Source: Dehalococcoides mccartyi CG5
GTDB lineage: Bacteria > Chloroflexota > Dehalococcoidia > Dehalococcoidales > Dehalococcoidaceae
Direction of reading: 5' to 3'
Assembly (NCBI RefSeq): GCF_000830885.1
Contig: NZ_CP006951.1
Coordinates: 248,001-312,000 of the forward strand
DNA: 64,000 bases
Each line of letters begins with the position of its first letter. Position 1 is the stretch's first letter. Shown here one piece after another: positions 32,776 to 41,179 of this stretch. The notes beneath the pieces were generated by a model. The model did no database searches, was not told the DNA's origin, and was given only the letters and a program-made list of their open reading frames with translations. Position numbers and translations under genes: made by a program.

Positions 32776-33507
32776 ATGCGTTATGCGGTGATGGCGGACA
32801 TACATGCTAATCTGGAGGCTTTAAATGCCGTACTGGAAGATGCCTATAAACGTGACGCTACCGAGATATGGTGTTTGGGAGATATTATAAATTACGGCCC
32901 TGACCCGACAGCCTGTCTGGAAATTCTGATGAACCACAAACATTTGGCAGTAGCCGGCAACCATGACCTGGCAGTAGCCGGCAAGATAAACCACTCCCTG
33001 TTTGAACTGGAAGCCGCCCGTTGTCTGGCATGGACCAGAAGCCAGTTGTCTTCAGACATGATTGATTACCTGGCTGTATTGCCCGAAATGCTTATCGTGG
33101 GTGATTTTAGCTTGGTACATGGCAGTCTCAAACGACCGGTGTGGGATTATATTACTACCCCTCAGCTTGCATCCGAGAATTTCGGTCTTATGCGGACGCC
33201 TTATTGTCTGGTGGGGCATACCCATATGCCCTATGTATTTACTACCGGCCAAAACGGGATCTGCCGCGGTATGCCCCTAATGGCAGGGAGTATGCAGCCT
33301 CTTCGCCAGACAAATCTTATCATAAATCCCGGCAGTGTCGGCCAGCCCAGAGACGGCAACCCGCAGGCCAGTTATGGTATTTACAATGATGAAGCCCGCA
33401 CTTTCTGCCTTTACAGGGTAGCTTATAACATTCCTGCTACCCAAAAGAAGATGCAAAAAGCCAAATTACCCCCGTTTTTATCAGCACGATTGAGCAAAGG
33501 GCGTTAA
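32776..33507 (+). CDS. Calcineurin-like metallophosphoesterase (YfcE/MJ0936 type)
   Basis: 243 residues from ATG 32776 (MRYAVMADIHANLEALN). Metal-binding motifs of the family appear in order: ADIHAN (D and H), CLGDIINYGPDP, AGNHD, VHGS and GHTHMPY, then INPGSVGQPRDGNP. It probably cleaves a phosphodiester, but the substrate is not indicated. An in-frame ATG at 32728 lies before the promoter and is unlikely. It is followed closely by rsmA. Confidence 0.9.
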   Translation: MRYAVMADIHANLEALNAVLEDAYKRDATEIWCLGDIINYGPDPTACLEILMNHKHLAVAGNHDLAVAGKINHSLFELEAARCLAWTRSQLSSDMIDYLAVLPEMLIVGDFSLVHGSLKRPVWDYITTPQLASENFGLMRTPYCLVGHTHMPYVFTTGQNGICRGMPLMAGSMQPLRQTNLIINPGSVGQPRDGNPQASYGIYNDEARTFCLYRVAYNIPATQKKMQKAKLPPFLSARLSKGR

Positions 33508-33518
33508 ATCTTTATAAT
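33490..33518 (+). promoter_or_regulatory. Promoter of rsmA
   Basis: TTGAGC (33490-33495) and consensus TATAAT (33513-33518), 17 bp spacer, inside the end of the phosphoesterase gene. Transcription would begin within a few bases of the rsmA ATG at 33527. Confidence 0.65.
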
Positions 33519-33526
33519 AGGGGTAC

Positions 33527-34402
33527 ATGGAAAAAGATGTGCCTCTGTTAGTTGCCAGCGCCCCCTCGCTTATGGCTCAGGCCAAAGAGATGATGGAGGG
33601 CTATACCCTGAAAGCCCGCAAAGGGCTGGGGCAGCATTTTTTGATAAGTCAGGGTGTGCTGAACAAAATACTTGCGGCCGCAGATTTGAAACCGACCGAT
33701 ACGGTTATTGAAGTGGGCCCCGGTCTTGGGGCATTGACTGAAGAACTCCTGAAAAGAGCCGGACAGGTGATAGCGGTAGAGCTGGATGACAAGCTTATAG
33801 ATGCTCTGACCGAAAAATTTAAAGGCTACCCCAATTTCAGGCTTATCCATTCGGATATACTTAAAACCAGCCCTGAAGAGATATTGGGTCAAGATGTTCC
33901 TTACAAGCTGGTAGCCAACCTGCCTTATTACATTACTTCAGCTGTACTCCGCCAGTTTCTGGAAGCAAAACTCAAGCCGGAATCAATGGTGGTCATGGTC
34001 CAGAAGGAAGTAGCCAAAAACATAGTTGCCAAAACAGGGGATATGGGGCTTTTGACCCTGAGCGTTCGTTTTTATGGCAACCCTTCACTGGTATCGGTTG
34101 TGCCGGGCGGGGCTTTTTATCCCCCTCCGGAAGTAGATTCAGCTATAGTAAAGATTGTTATCCCTCAGACAACCATTATGGAAGGGGTGTCTGAGGTTGA
34201 TTTTTTCAAACTGGCCAGAGCCGGTTTTGGTACCCGCCGCAAAACACTGCTTAATGCACTTGCACAGGGACTTGGCATATCCAAACCGGTTATATTGTCA
34301 CTATTAAACGGGGCAGGTATAGACCCTGCCCGCCGGGCAGAGACTTTGAGCATGGAGGAATGGAAAAAGTTATGCCTGGAATATGCGGGCAACCCATGCT
34401 GA
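33527..34402 (+). CDS. rsmA: 16S rRNA adenine dimethyltransferase (KsgA)
   Basis: Dimethylates A1518/A1519 of 16S rRNA. 291 residues, of which about 30 at the N-terminus precede the conserved ARKGLGQHFLISQGVL (about 30-45). The SAM loop VIEVGPGLGALTEEL lies at about 60-74, the catalytic motif NLPYYITSAVLR near 130, and the C-terminal helical domain contains GTRRKTLLNAL. AGGGG lies 3 bases before the ATG, though the promoter placement would make the mRNA nearly leaderless. Confidence 0.95.
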   Translation: MEKDVPLLVASAPSLMAQAKEMMEGYTLKARKGLGQHFLISQGVLNKILAAADLKPTDTVIEVGPGLGALTEELLKRAGQVIAVELDDKLIDALTEKFKGYPNFRLIHSDILKTSPEEILGQDVPYKLVANLPYYITSAVLRQFLEAKLKPESMVVMVQKEVAKNIVAKTGDMGLLTLSVRFYGNPSLVSVVPGGAFYPPPEVDSAIVKIVIPQTTIMEGVSEVDFFKLARAGFGTRRKTLLNALAQGLGISKPVILSLLNGAGIDPARRAETLSMEEWKKLCLEYAGNPC

Positions 34403-35250
34403 CATTGCTGGCTCCTGCCAAAGTCAACCTTAGTCTGGAAGTGCTATACCGCAGAAAAGACGGATACCATGAATTGCGAAGCATTATCCAGTCTCTAAGC
34501 CTGTGTGACCGCCTGTCTTTCAGCCCTTCTAAAACGGTACATATAAGTTCAGACAGCCAGGACTGGCAGGCTGACCTTAGTTTGGTTTCAAAAGCAGTGG
34601 AACTGTTTAGTGAAAGATGCGGGCAGAACACAGGGGTAAACCTGAAAATAGCCAAACGTATTCCACTGGTTTCCGGGCTGGGGGGAGACAGTTCGTGTGC
34701 GGCGGCTGTTTTGAAAGGACTTAACAAGCTTTGGGGGTGCGGTTATCCCTGCTGGCGTTTGATGGAGATAGGTGCAGAGCTGGGTTCTGACGTGCCGTTT
34801 TTTATAATGGGCGGTACGGCCATGATGGAAGGGCGGGGAGAAACAGTAACTCCTCTGCCTACCCTTACTCAAATGTGGGCGGTTTTACTGGTGCCGGCGC
34901 TTGATATGCCGGCTGATAAAACTGCTGCCCTTTACCGAAATTTGCGCCCGGATAGCTTTACCAGCGGAGAGATAAGTGACAAGCTGCTGGAAAGTATTTG
35001 TCAGGGTAAGCTCAGCCTCAGCCTTTGTTTTAACGCCTTTGAGAAAGTAGCTTTTGAGCTTTTCCCCGAACTGGTCAAATACCGCTGGCAGTTTCTGGAA
35101 GCAGGGGCTTACCAGATATCTTTAGCCGGGGCAGGACCGACCCTGTTCACCCTGCTTAAAGATAAAAACACTGCTGAAAAGATATACCATAACCTGTGCC
35201 AAAAAGGGCATCAGGCCTATCTGGTGTCCACTTTAGGGCCGCTGGATTGA
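34396..35250 (+). CDS. ispE: 4-diphosphocytidyl-2-C-methyl-D-erythritol kinase
   Basis: GHMP kinase of the MEP pathway. 284 residues from ATG 34396 (MLTLLAPAKVNLSLEVL). KDGYHEL, the glycine-rich ATP loop SGLGGDSSCAAAVL (about 89-102) and GAGPTLFTLL near the C-terminus are present. Upstream in-frame ATGs at 34360 and 34372 are possible. The 34360 ATG has GGAGG only 1 base away. The family begins at LLAPAK, so I prefer 34396, which overlaps the rsmA stop by 7 bases. Confidence 0.92.
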   Translation: MLTLLAPAKVNLSLEVLYRRKDGYHELRSIIQSLSLCDRLSFSPSKTVHISSDSQDWQADLSLVSKAVELFSERCGQNTGVNLKIAKRIPLVSGLGGDSSCAAAVLKGLNKLWGCGYPCWRLMEIGAELGSDVPFFIMGGTAMMEGRGETVTPLPTLTQMWAVLLVPALDMPADKTAALYRNLRPDSFTSGEISDKLLESICQGKLSLSLCFNAFEKVAFELFPELVKYRWQFLEAGAYQISLAGAGPTLFTLLKDKNTAEKIYHNLCQKGHQAYLVSTLGPLD

Positions 35251-35276
35251 AAAACCCGGTCGGGGTATTATATAAA
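35247..35276 (+). promoter_or_regulatory. Rubrerythrin promoter
   Basis: TTGAAA (35247-35252) and TATAAA (35271-35276), 18 bp spacer, starting at the ispE stop codon. Confidence 0.6.
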
Positions 35277-35305
35277 GATATACAAATATCAAGGAGGTGT
35301 TTTTA

Positions 35306-35803
35306 ATGCCCAGTTCCGAAAATTTGAAATCTGCTTTTGCCGGTGAGAGCCAAGCAAACCGCAAATATCTTTTTTTTGCCGATAAAGCCGAAAAAGAGGG
35401 TTTTGCCCATGTAGCCCGTTTATTCAGGGCTGCGGCCGAGGCTGAAACTGTGCATGCCCGAAACCACTTTAACGTCTTAAAAGGAGTGGGAAATACAGCT
35501 GCCAATCTGGAAGAGGCGGTTGCGGGTGAGAGTTATGAATTTACCAGTATGTATCCGTCCTTTATAAAAGAAGCCGAAACTGAAGGAAACTCAGCGGCAC
35601 TGCTTAGCTTTAATCACGCCAACAAGGTAGAAAAAATCCACCACGGTTTGTTTGATGAGGCACTGAAAGAAGTAAAATCCGGTACCCGGGCTGAAGACCA
35701 GGTCTATTATGTATGTCAGGTTTGCGGCAATACCGTGCCGGGTGCGGCACCTGCCCGCTGTCCCATATGCGGTGCGCCTGCCTCCAGCTTCAAGTTAGTC
35801 TAG
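35306..35803 (+). CDS. rbr: Rubrerythrin (diiron peroxidase with rubredoxin tail)
   Basis: Oxidative-stress protein of anaerobes that reduces hydrogen peroxide. 165 residues. The ferritin-like N-terminal domain carries the Glu/His ligands (AFAGESQANRKYLFF, EAETVHARNHF, EAVAGESYEFTSMYP, ANKVEKIHHGLF). The C-terminal rubredoxin-like iron site has CQVCG (about 139-143) and CPICG (about 152-156). The start at 35306 has GGAGGTG 8-9 bases upstream. It is monocistronic. Confidence 0.96.
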   Translation: MPSSENLKSAFAGESQANRKYLFFADKAEKEGFAHVARLFRAAAEAETVHARNHFNVLKGVGNTAANLEEAVAGESYEFTSMYPSFIKEAETEGNSAALLSFNHANKVEKIHHGLFDEALKEVKSGTRAEDQVYYVCQVCGNTVPGAAPARCPICGAPASSFKLV

Positions 35804-35814
35804 CTTAATCTTCT

Positions 35815-35864
35815 TTATAAAACAGATTGGGGAAGTGATATCACTTCCCCAATCTGTTTTATAA
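35815..35864. terminator. 50-bp perfect palindrome, bidirectional terminator
   Basis: Every base from 35815 to 35839 pairs with 35864 down to 35840, with no loop and no mismatch. The centre is GTGATATCAC. It lies between the convergent rubrerythrin and small zinc protein genes and has A/T ends suited to termination on both strands. The arms are far longer than needed for a terminator. Confidence 0.85.
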
Positions 35865-35881
35865 GACTGTTTGGACTAAGG

Positions 35882-36133
35882 TTAGGCAAGAAAAATATCT
35901 TCCGGTTTTACCGCAAACTCTTTCCCGCAGGTACTGCAGCAGAAAAGCACCCGTTCTACCACGTTGTCCTTACGGTCAATGCGGGATACAGTTCCGTCTC
36001 CGCCGTCATTGGGGCAGCTGGCACAAATTATATATCTAAAACCGGTTTCGGGGTCACGGGTGGAAACCATACCTTGTGACAGGAGTTTATTGGTTAATGC
36101 CAGGTCTTTTTTTATTTGCAATGTCAGCTCCAC
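35882..36133 (-). CDS. Small Cys-rich protein, possible zinc ribbon
   Basis: 83 residues from GTG 36133. Function not recognised. Two Cys groups, CASC (about 37-40) and CCSTC (about 64-68), are 23 residues apart with an acidic/basic stretch between, consistent with one zinc site. The N-terminal helix is MELTLQIKKDLALTNKLL. No close operon partner is seen (the K+ channel starts on the same strand 74 bases upstream). Confidence 0.7.
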   Translation of the reverse strand: MELTLQIKKDLALTNKLLSQGMVSTRDPETGFRYIICASCPNDGGDGTVSRIDRKDNVVERVLFCCSTCGKEFAVKPEDIFLA

Positions 36134-36206
36134 TTTTTTATTTACCCAATCAGTATATACCCATAAGGTCTGTGAAGATATTTTTATGCCAGATTAACCT
36201 CAAGGT

Positions 36207-37016
36207 TCAGGTTTTTGGTATCTCCTGACCGCAGGTGGGGCAGATATGTTCATGAATTTCTTTTTTATTTTGGAATTCTTCCAGTAATCCGGCAGACAAA
36301 ATGGCGGTAGGTAATGCAAAAGTGGCCAGCCCCAGTATGGATATTATACTGGTCAGAAGCTTTCCGAGTGCGATAATGGGGTAGATATCACCGTAGCCTA
36401 CAGTAGTCATGGTCATAACAGCCCACCACATGGAATCAGGTATGTTTTTAAACACTTCCGGCTGGGCAGGGTTTTCCACAAAGTACATCAGGCTGGAAGT
36501 AAAGATAATAAGCAGCAGGATAATGGCAAAAGATATTATCAGGGCTTCTCTGCGTTCGCGGAGCACGTTTAGAATCATGCGGGAGGTTTCGTTAAAACGT
36601 TTCAAATGTCCCAAACGGAATAACCGTAAAAGCCGCAGGGTTCTCAAGAAACGCAGGTCTACGTGTATAAGGAATGGCAGGTAGAAGGGCAGTATAGCCA
36701 GCAAATCCGTCAGTGCCAGCGGAGATACGGCAAAACGTATCCGGCCGGTAAAAGGGTGGGAATACTTTGGTTCAACGGTACAGCTCCAAACCCGTAAAAT
36801 GTACTCCAGACTGAATACCGCTACTGAAAATATCTCAAAGCCGAAGAGCAGGTCATGATAATCCCGGCCAATAGTATCTACCGAACCAAGTATAACCGCC
36901 AGCACATTTAAACAGATGAGGCTGATAATAAACCAGCTGATAAACCGGCGGGGCTGGCTGTCAAAGCCGAAAGTAAGCAGGTTATGAACCTTTTTCATTA
37001 GATTATACTTGGTCAT
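36207..37016 (-). CDS. Voltage-gated-type potassium channel
   Basis: 269 residues with six membrane segments. S4-like arginine ladder: LRFLRTLRLLRLFRLG (about 121-136). The pore loop has selectivity filter TVGYGD near 210-215. The C-terminus ends in HEHICPTCGQEI, a lone CxxC with a nearby His, unusual for this family. No large RCK domain is present. The ATG overlaps the end of the CCA-adding-type gene by 14 bases. The in-frame Met at codon 7 is an alternative. Confidence 0.9.
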   Translation of the reverse strand: MTKYNLMKKVHNLLTFGFDSQPRRFISWFIISLICLNVLAVILGSVDTIGRDYHDLLFGFEIFSVAVFSLEYILRVWSCTVEPKYSHPFTGRIRFAVSPLALTDLLAILPFYLPFLIHVDLRFLRTLRLLRLFRLGHLKRFNETSRMILNVLRERREALIISFAIILLLIIFTSSLMYFVENPAQPEVFKNIPDSMWWAVMTMTTVGYGDIYPIIALGKLLTSIISILGLATFALPTAILSAGLLEEFQNKKEIHEHICPTCGQEIPKT

Positions 37017-38259
37017 CGGCCTGTCTCCGTTTTACATAATCTATTTCGTCTGTTCGGCTGGGAATCTTTCCGTCCAGTTTCAGATTGAGCAGTTCGGCAA
37101 GTACTGTCTTGATATCCGGGCCGGGTGCAAAACCCAGTGTGAGCAGGTCTGTTCCTTTTAGACATGGCTTTATGCCTGATAATTCTTCCTGAAAAAGCAT
37201 CAGGTGTTTTCTGACAATCGGGTTATCGTTAGCGATATTAAATGCCTGTCTGGCCTCTTTTTTACACTTCACCAGTATGCCGTACAATCGGCTGGGACTA
37301 AGGTCAACCCTGCCCAGTTCTGCCAGATGTTCAGCTAGGCATTGGTAGTCCCGCAGGCATGCCGAGATATACTTGCTCAGGTGCAGACCGGTTATCAAGG
37401 CTTCTGCCTGAGGTTTATCCAGACGTACCGAAAGCAGGCAGAGGTATATTTCGGGAGATACATTTTCGCCGTACATATTTCTGGCTTCGGCAAATTTGTC
37501 TGCCGGCCAATTATCAGCCTTTATAAACGGCAGGCTGTTTTTCAGAACACCTGTTTCCTCTGCCTTGAGTAAAATATTCTCAGGTTTGGCTTCCTTAAAA
37601 ATGCATTCCATTTCATACCGCAACCTGTCGGCACCTATCAAAGGTATCAGCTGGGCGTCACGCTGAAGCAGGGTCAGGGTCTCGCTTGAGATATCGAAGC
37701 CAAGGCGCTCTGAATAACGCAAAGCCCGCCAGATGCGGCTGGGGTCATCCCTGAAGCTTTTGGGGTGGAGTACGCTAAGTTTATGCTGTTTAAGGTCTGT
37801 AAGCCCGTTGTAGGGGTCTACAAGGCAACCGAAATCTTGGGGGCTCAGGCTTAGGGCCATAGCATTTATTTTGAAGTCACGGCGAAACAAATCTGCCTTG
37901 ATATCGCCTTCAAGTACCTCAGGCAGTTTACCCGGGTCAGGGTAAAATTCATTTCGGGCAGTGGAAATATCCAGTTTGAAGCCGTTTATATCTGCCGAAA
38001 GGTTGTTGAAACGGGGGTGAAGGGTGGCTTTATAATTAAATCCCTCAAGCAGGCCTTGCCCAAACTTTATGGCGTTGGCTGCAAGCACCAGGTCCGCATC
38101 TTTCGGGGTTTTATTCAGCAGGAAATCCCGTACCAGCCCGCCCACAAGATAAAGATGCAGGTTTTGGCTGGCGGCAAGTTCAGCTGCATGCAGAATAAGC
38201 CGGTTTATTTCCGGTGGCAAGCGGTTTTTTAAAAAACTCTTTAGCTCTTCCGCATTCAT
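37003..38259 (-). CDS. CCA tRNA nucleotidyltransferase/poly(A) polymerase family protein
   Basis: 418 residues, class II nucleotidyltransferase. The catalytic motif is LVGGLVRDFLL with PKDADLVLA (about 40-62), then RRDFKINAMALSL (about 148-160), LVDPYNGLTDL and RIWRALRYSERLGF. It would add or repair the tRNA 3' CCA. No clear HD domain motif is seen in the C-terminal half. Both tRNAs in this window already encode CCA, so a repair role is plausible. A consensus extended -10 lies 9 bases before the ATG, so it is probably leaderless. Confidence 0.9.
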   Translation of the reverse strand: MNAEELKSFLKNRLPPEINRLILHAAELAASQNLHLYLVGGLVRDFLLNKTPKDADLVLAANAIKFGQGLLEGFNYKATLHPRFNNLSADINGFKLDISTARNEFYPDPGKLPEVLEGDIKADLFRRDFKINAMALSLSPQDFGCLVDPYNGLTDLKQHKLSVLHPKSFRDDPSRIWRALRYSERLGFDISSETLTLLQRDAQLIPLIGADRLRYEMECIFKEAKPENILLKAEETGVLKNSLPFIKADNWPADKFAEARNMYGENVSPEIYLCLLSVRLDKPQAEALITGLHLSKYISACLRDYQCLAEHLAELGRVDLSPSRLYGILVKCKKEARQAFNIANDNPIVRKHLMLFQEELSGIKPCLKGTDLLTLGFAPGPDIKTVLAELLNLKLDGKIPSRTDEIDYVKRRQADDQV

Positions 38260-38268
38260 TTACGGCCA

Positions 38269-38277
38269 ATTATAGCA
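38269..38277 (-). promoter_or_regulatory. Extended -10 promoter for a leaderless mRNA (CCA-adding-type gene)
   Basis: Minus-strand TGCTATAAT with 9 bases to the ATG at 38259 and no ribosome site. Confidence 0.7.
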
Positions 38278-38297
38278 CAGCTTTCTGTCTGATTTTA

Positions 38298-38326
38298 TTG
38301 CCGAGAAGGACAGTTACTGGTATCAT
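38298..38326 (+). promoter_or_regulatory. Promoter of the ABC-2 exporter genes
   Basis: TTGCCG (38298-38303) and TATCAT (38321-38326), 17 bp spacer, with TGG extension. The leader to the ATG at 38340 would be only about 7 bases. It is divergent from the leaderless minus-strand promoter at 38269-38277. Confidence 0.6.
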
Positions 38327-38339
38327 TTTAAGTAATTTT

Positions 38340-39257
38340 ATGAATACTCATGCTATAAAGGTTTCCAATCTGGTTAAAAGGTACAAAGACTGCACTGCTC
38401 TGGATGGACTAAGTCTGGAAATAGAGCAGGGGGAATGCTTTGGGCTTTTAGGGCCAAACGGGGCGGGTAAAACCACTCTGGTGCGTATACTGACTTCACT
38501 TTCGCCTTCAGATTCGGGAAAGGTGGAGGTAATGGGACTTGATCTGTCCCACCATCTGCGGCAGATAAAAGCTATGTTCGGGGTGATACCCCAGCTGGAC
38601 AATCTGGACGCTGAACTTTCGGTAACCGAAAATCTGGTTACCTTTGCCCGTTTCTTTGACATAAAACCGGCTGATGCCCGCCAGAGAGCAGCTGACATAC
38701 TGAAACTTTTCAAACTGGAGCAAAAGGCCAATTCCGAGGTAAAAGCCCTTTCAGGCGGTATGCGGCGGCGTTTGCTGCTGGCCCGGGGGCTTATAAATAA
38801 CCCCAGCATTATTATTCTGGACGAACCCTCGGTGGGTCTTGACCCCCAGTCCAAGTATCTGGTTTGGCAGAAGCTGAAGGAATTTAAAGCCAATGGCATA
38901 ACCCAGTTACTCACCACCCAGAATATGGACGAAGCGGCTGTGTTGTGTGACCGTATAGCTATAATGCATCAGGGCAAAGTACTGGATATGGATACCCCCA
39001 AAGGGCTGGTGGACAGGCATGTAGGCCAGTGTCTTATTGAGATAGAAGTTCGCTCTGGTGAGCATGAGACCATAACAGCTGAATGCATACGCCGCGGGCT
39101 GGATTTTGAAGATTCCGGTTTGATTATACAGGTATTCCGCTGCGGTGAAGATAACCTGCTAGATGAACTGAAAGCACTTGGCTGGAATGTATGGCAGCGG
39201 ATAGGTACTCTGGAAGATGTATTTTTACGCCTGACCGGAAAGGGGCTGGTGGAATGA
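38340..39257 (+). CDS. ABC-2 type exporter, ATP-binding subunit
   Basis: 305 residues from ATG 38340. Walker A GPNGAGKTT lies at about 39-47, the signature LSGGMRRRLLLARGL near 138-152, and Walker B IIILDEPSVGLDP near 160-172. It resembles the NodI/drug-export (DrrA-like) group with a C-terminal regulatory tail. The substrate is not predictable. The stop overlaps the permease start (ATGA). Confidence 0.93.
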   Translation: MNTHAIKVSNLVKRYKDCTALDGLSLEIEQGECFGLLGPNGAGKTTLVRILTSLSPSDSGKVEVMGLDLSHHLRQIKAMFGVIPQLDNLDAELSVTENLVTFARFFDIKPADARQRAADILKLFKLEQKANSEVKALSGGMRRRLLLARGLINNPSIIILDEPSVGLDPQSKYLVWQKLKEFKANGITQLLTTQNMDEAAVLCDRIAIMHQGKVLDMDTPKGLVDRHVGQCLIEIEVRSGEHETITAECIRRGLDFEDSGLIIQVFRCGEDNLLDELKALGWNVWQRIGTLEDVFLRLTGKGLVE

Positions 39258-40021
39258 ACTGGCCTACTTACCGTGCCTTTTATATGTGGCTCAGGAACTA
39301 CAACGTTTTTATCCGTTTGTTCTGGTCTATAGCGCCGGGGTTTGTTATTGAGCCGGTAGTGCTTCTGGTAGCGCTGGGTTTTGGTTTCGGGTCATTTATC
39401 GGGGATATAAACGGCCAGCCCTATATGGAGTTTATTATACCGGGTGTTATTGCCAGTTATGCCATGACCAGTGCTACTTTTGAGTGCACATATAACGTCT
39501 TTTTCCGTATGGATTACCGGAAAACCTATGATTCCATACTGGCTACCCCTATGAACGTGAGTGATGTTGTTACCGGTGAGGTTTTATGGGGAGCCACCCG
39601 TTCCATCATAACAGCCTGCATTATTCTGCTGGTTGCGGCGCTGTTCGGCATTATCCATTCACCGTGGGCACTGCTGGCACCCATATTTGCGGTGCTTGAG
39701 GGCATTATGTTTGCCAGTATCGGCATTTTCTTTGCTTCCATCGTACCTTCCATATACAGTTTCAATTATTATTTTACTTTGTTTATCGGTCCCATGACTT
39801 TTTTCAGCGGAGCTTTTTTCCCTGTATCCAGCTTTCCGGAAGCGGTTCAGGTTATTTCGAATGTCGTACCCCTTACTCCGGCGGTCAGCCTTATTCGGGG
39901 AGCGGTTAGCGGTGACTTTAGCGGGGTAAATGTGGTAATCTCGTTGCTGGCGGTTATAGGGGTATCGGCGGCTTTTTATATAGCCACTCTTTTTAGTATG
40001 AAACGCCGGGTTATGGAATAA
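39254..40021 (+). CDS. ABC-2 type exporter, permease subunit
   Basis: 255 residues with six predicted membrane helices of the NodJ/ABC2 type (WSIAPGFVIEPVVLLVALGFGFG, PGVIASYAMTSATFECTYNVFFRM, FFSGAFFPVSSFPEAVQ). The ATG at 39254 overlaps the ATPase stop by 4 bases, so the pair is coupled. Likely exports a lipid, glycan or drug-like molecule. Confidence 0.92.
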   Translation: MNWPTYRAFYMWLRNYNVFIRLFWSIAPGFVIEPVVLLVALGFGFGSFIGDINGQPYMEFIIPGVIASYAMTSATFECTYNVFFRMDYRKTYDSILATPMNVSDVVTGEVLWGATRSIITACIILLVAALFGIIHSPWALLAPIFAVLEGIMFASIGIFFASIVPSIYSFNYYFTLFIGPMTFFSGAFFPVSSFPEAVQVISNVVPLTPAVSLIRGAVSGDFSGVNVVISLLAVIGVSAAFYIATLFSMKRRVME

Positions 40022-40070
40022 CTCTAATATAAATATGTCCGGTTTTGGATAATTTGCAAAGGAGCCAAAG

Positions 40071-40622
40071 ATGAAGGTAGTTGCCCTGGTGGGCATGCCG
40101 GGGGCGGGTAAGACCGAAGCCTCGCGTATGTTCAGTAAAAACGGTTTTATACGGATACGCTTCGGAGATGTTACTGATGAAAAACTCCGCGAGCTGGGTT
40201 TGCCCCTGAATGAAGAAAATGAACGCAAGGTGAGGGAATCACTCCGCAAGCAGTACGGTATGGAAGCCTATGCGGTGCTGAACCTTAGCCGTATTGATGA
40301 AAACCTGAAAAACGACAATGTGGTAGTAGACGGGCTGTATTCATGGGAAGAGTATAAATTTCTTAAAAGCTACTACAAAGAAAAGCTGATAGTGGTCGCC
40401 ATATCTTCCTCACCCTCTACCCGTTACTCCCGTTTGTGCGAAAGGGCTGATCGCCCCTTGAACTATGATGATGCTGTTTCCCGTGATTACTCTGAGATAG
40501 AAAATATAAACAAGGCCGGGCCGATTGTAATGGCGGATATTACAGTTTTGAACGAACTGGACTTGAAAGACCTTGAAAAGCAAGTAAAGAAACTTGGCCT
40601 TGAACTGCGAGCAGACGCATGA
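40071..40622 (+). CDS. P-loop nucleotide kinase-like protein (dephospho-CoA kinase-like, UPF0200 type)
   Basis: 183 residues. Walker A GMPGAGKTEASRMF lies at about 8-21. IRFGDVTDEKLRELGLP, VVVDGLYSWEEY and the region SPSTRYSRLCERADRP resemble the archaeal UPF0200 group of small kinases. Substrate unknown. It overlaps the following deaminase by 4 bases (ATGA), which hints at a nucleotide role. AGGAG precedes the ATG. Confidence 0.8.
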   Translation: MKVVALVGMPGAGKTEASRMFSKNGFIRIRFGDVTDEKLRELGLPLNEENERKVRESLRKQYGMEAYAVLNLSRIDENLKNDNVVVDGLYSWEEYKFLKSYYKEKLIVVAISSSPSTRYSRLCERADRPLNYDDAVSRDYSEIENINKAGPIVMADITVLNELDLKDLEKQVKKLGLELRADA

Positions 40623-41092
40623 GCCGCCCAAATGTAGATGAATACTTTCTTAAGATAGCGGCAGTGGTAGCCGAACGTTCCACCTGTGTCCGCCATCACG
40701 TCGGGGCAGTAGCCGTAAGGGACAAACATATTCTTTCCAGCGGTTACAACGGTGCGCCGGCTGGTCTGACGGATTGTCTGGAACTGGGTTGCTTACGTGA
40801 CCAGAACGGCATTCCTTCGGGTACCCGCCATGAGATTTGCCGGGCGGTGCATGCCGAACAGAATGTTATTATTCAGGCGTCTCTGCATGGCACCAGTCTG
40901 GAAGGGGCAACTGTTTATGCCACTCACACCCCTTGCGTGCTGTGTGCCAAAATGCTGACCAATGCCCGTATAAAACGCTATGTCAGTTACGGCAAATACG
41001 CGGATGATTCGTTTATAGATATGTTTAAACAGGCGGGTATCGAGGTGGTTATCAAAGATCGTCCTCCGTGTGTAGTGGAATATCTGGACTAA
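40619..41092 (+). CDS. dCMP deaminase family protein
   Basis: 157 residues, zinc-dependent deaminase fold. The catalytic HAEQNVI (about 81-87) and the Cys pair in TPCVLCAKM (about 102-110) are present, with the N-terminal VAERSTCVRHHVGAVAVRD and SGYNGAP typical of dCMP deaminases (ComEB type). It would supply dUMP for thymidylate. Coupled to the small kinase upstream. Confidence 0.9.
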   Translation: MSRPNVDEYFLKIAAVVAERSTCVRHHVGAVAVRDKHILSSGYNGAPAGLTDCLELGCLRDQNGIPSGTRHEICRAVHAEQNVIIQASLHGTSLEGATVYATHTPCVLCAKMLTNARIKRYVSYGKYADDSFIDMFKQAGIEVVIKDRPPCVVEYLD

Positions 41093-41179
41093 GAAGTATA
41101 AAAAGTGGTCAATATTTCAGAATAGTAAAACCGGTATGGCAGTGTTACAATTAATATATACCAATGTGAGTTAAAATAT

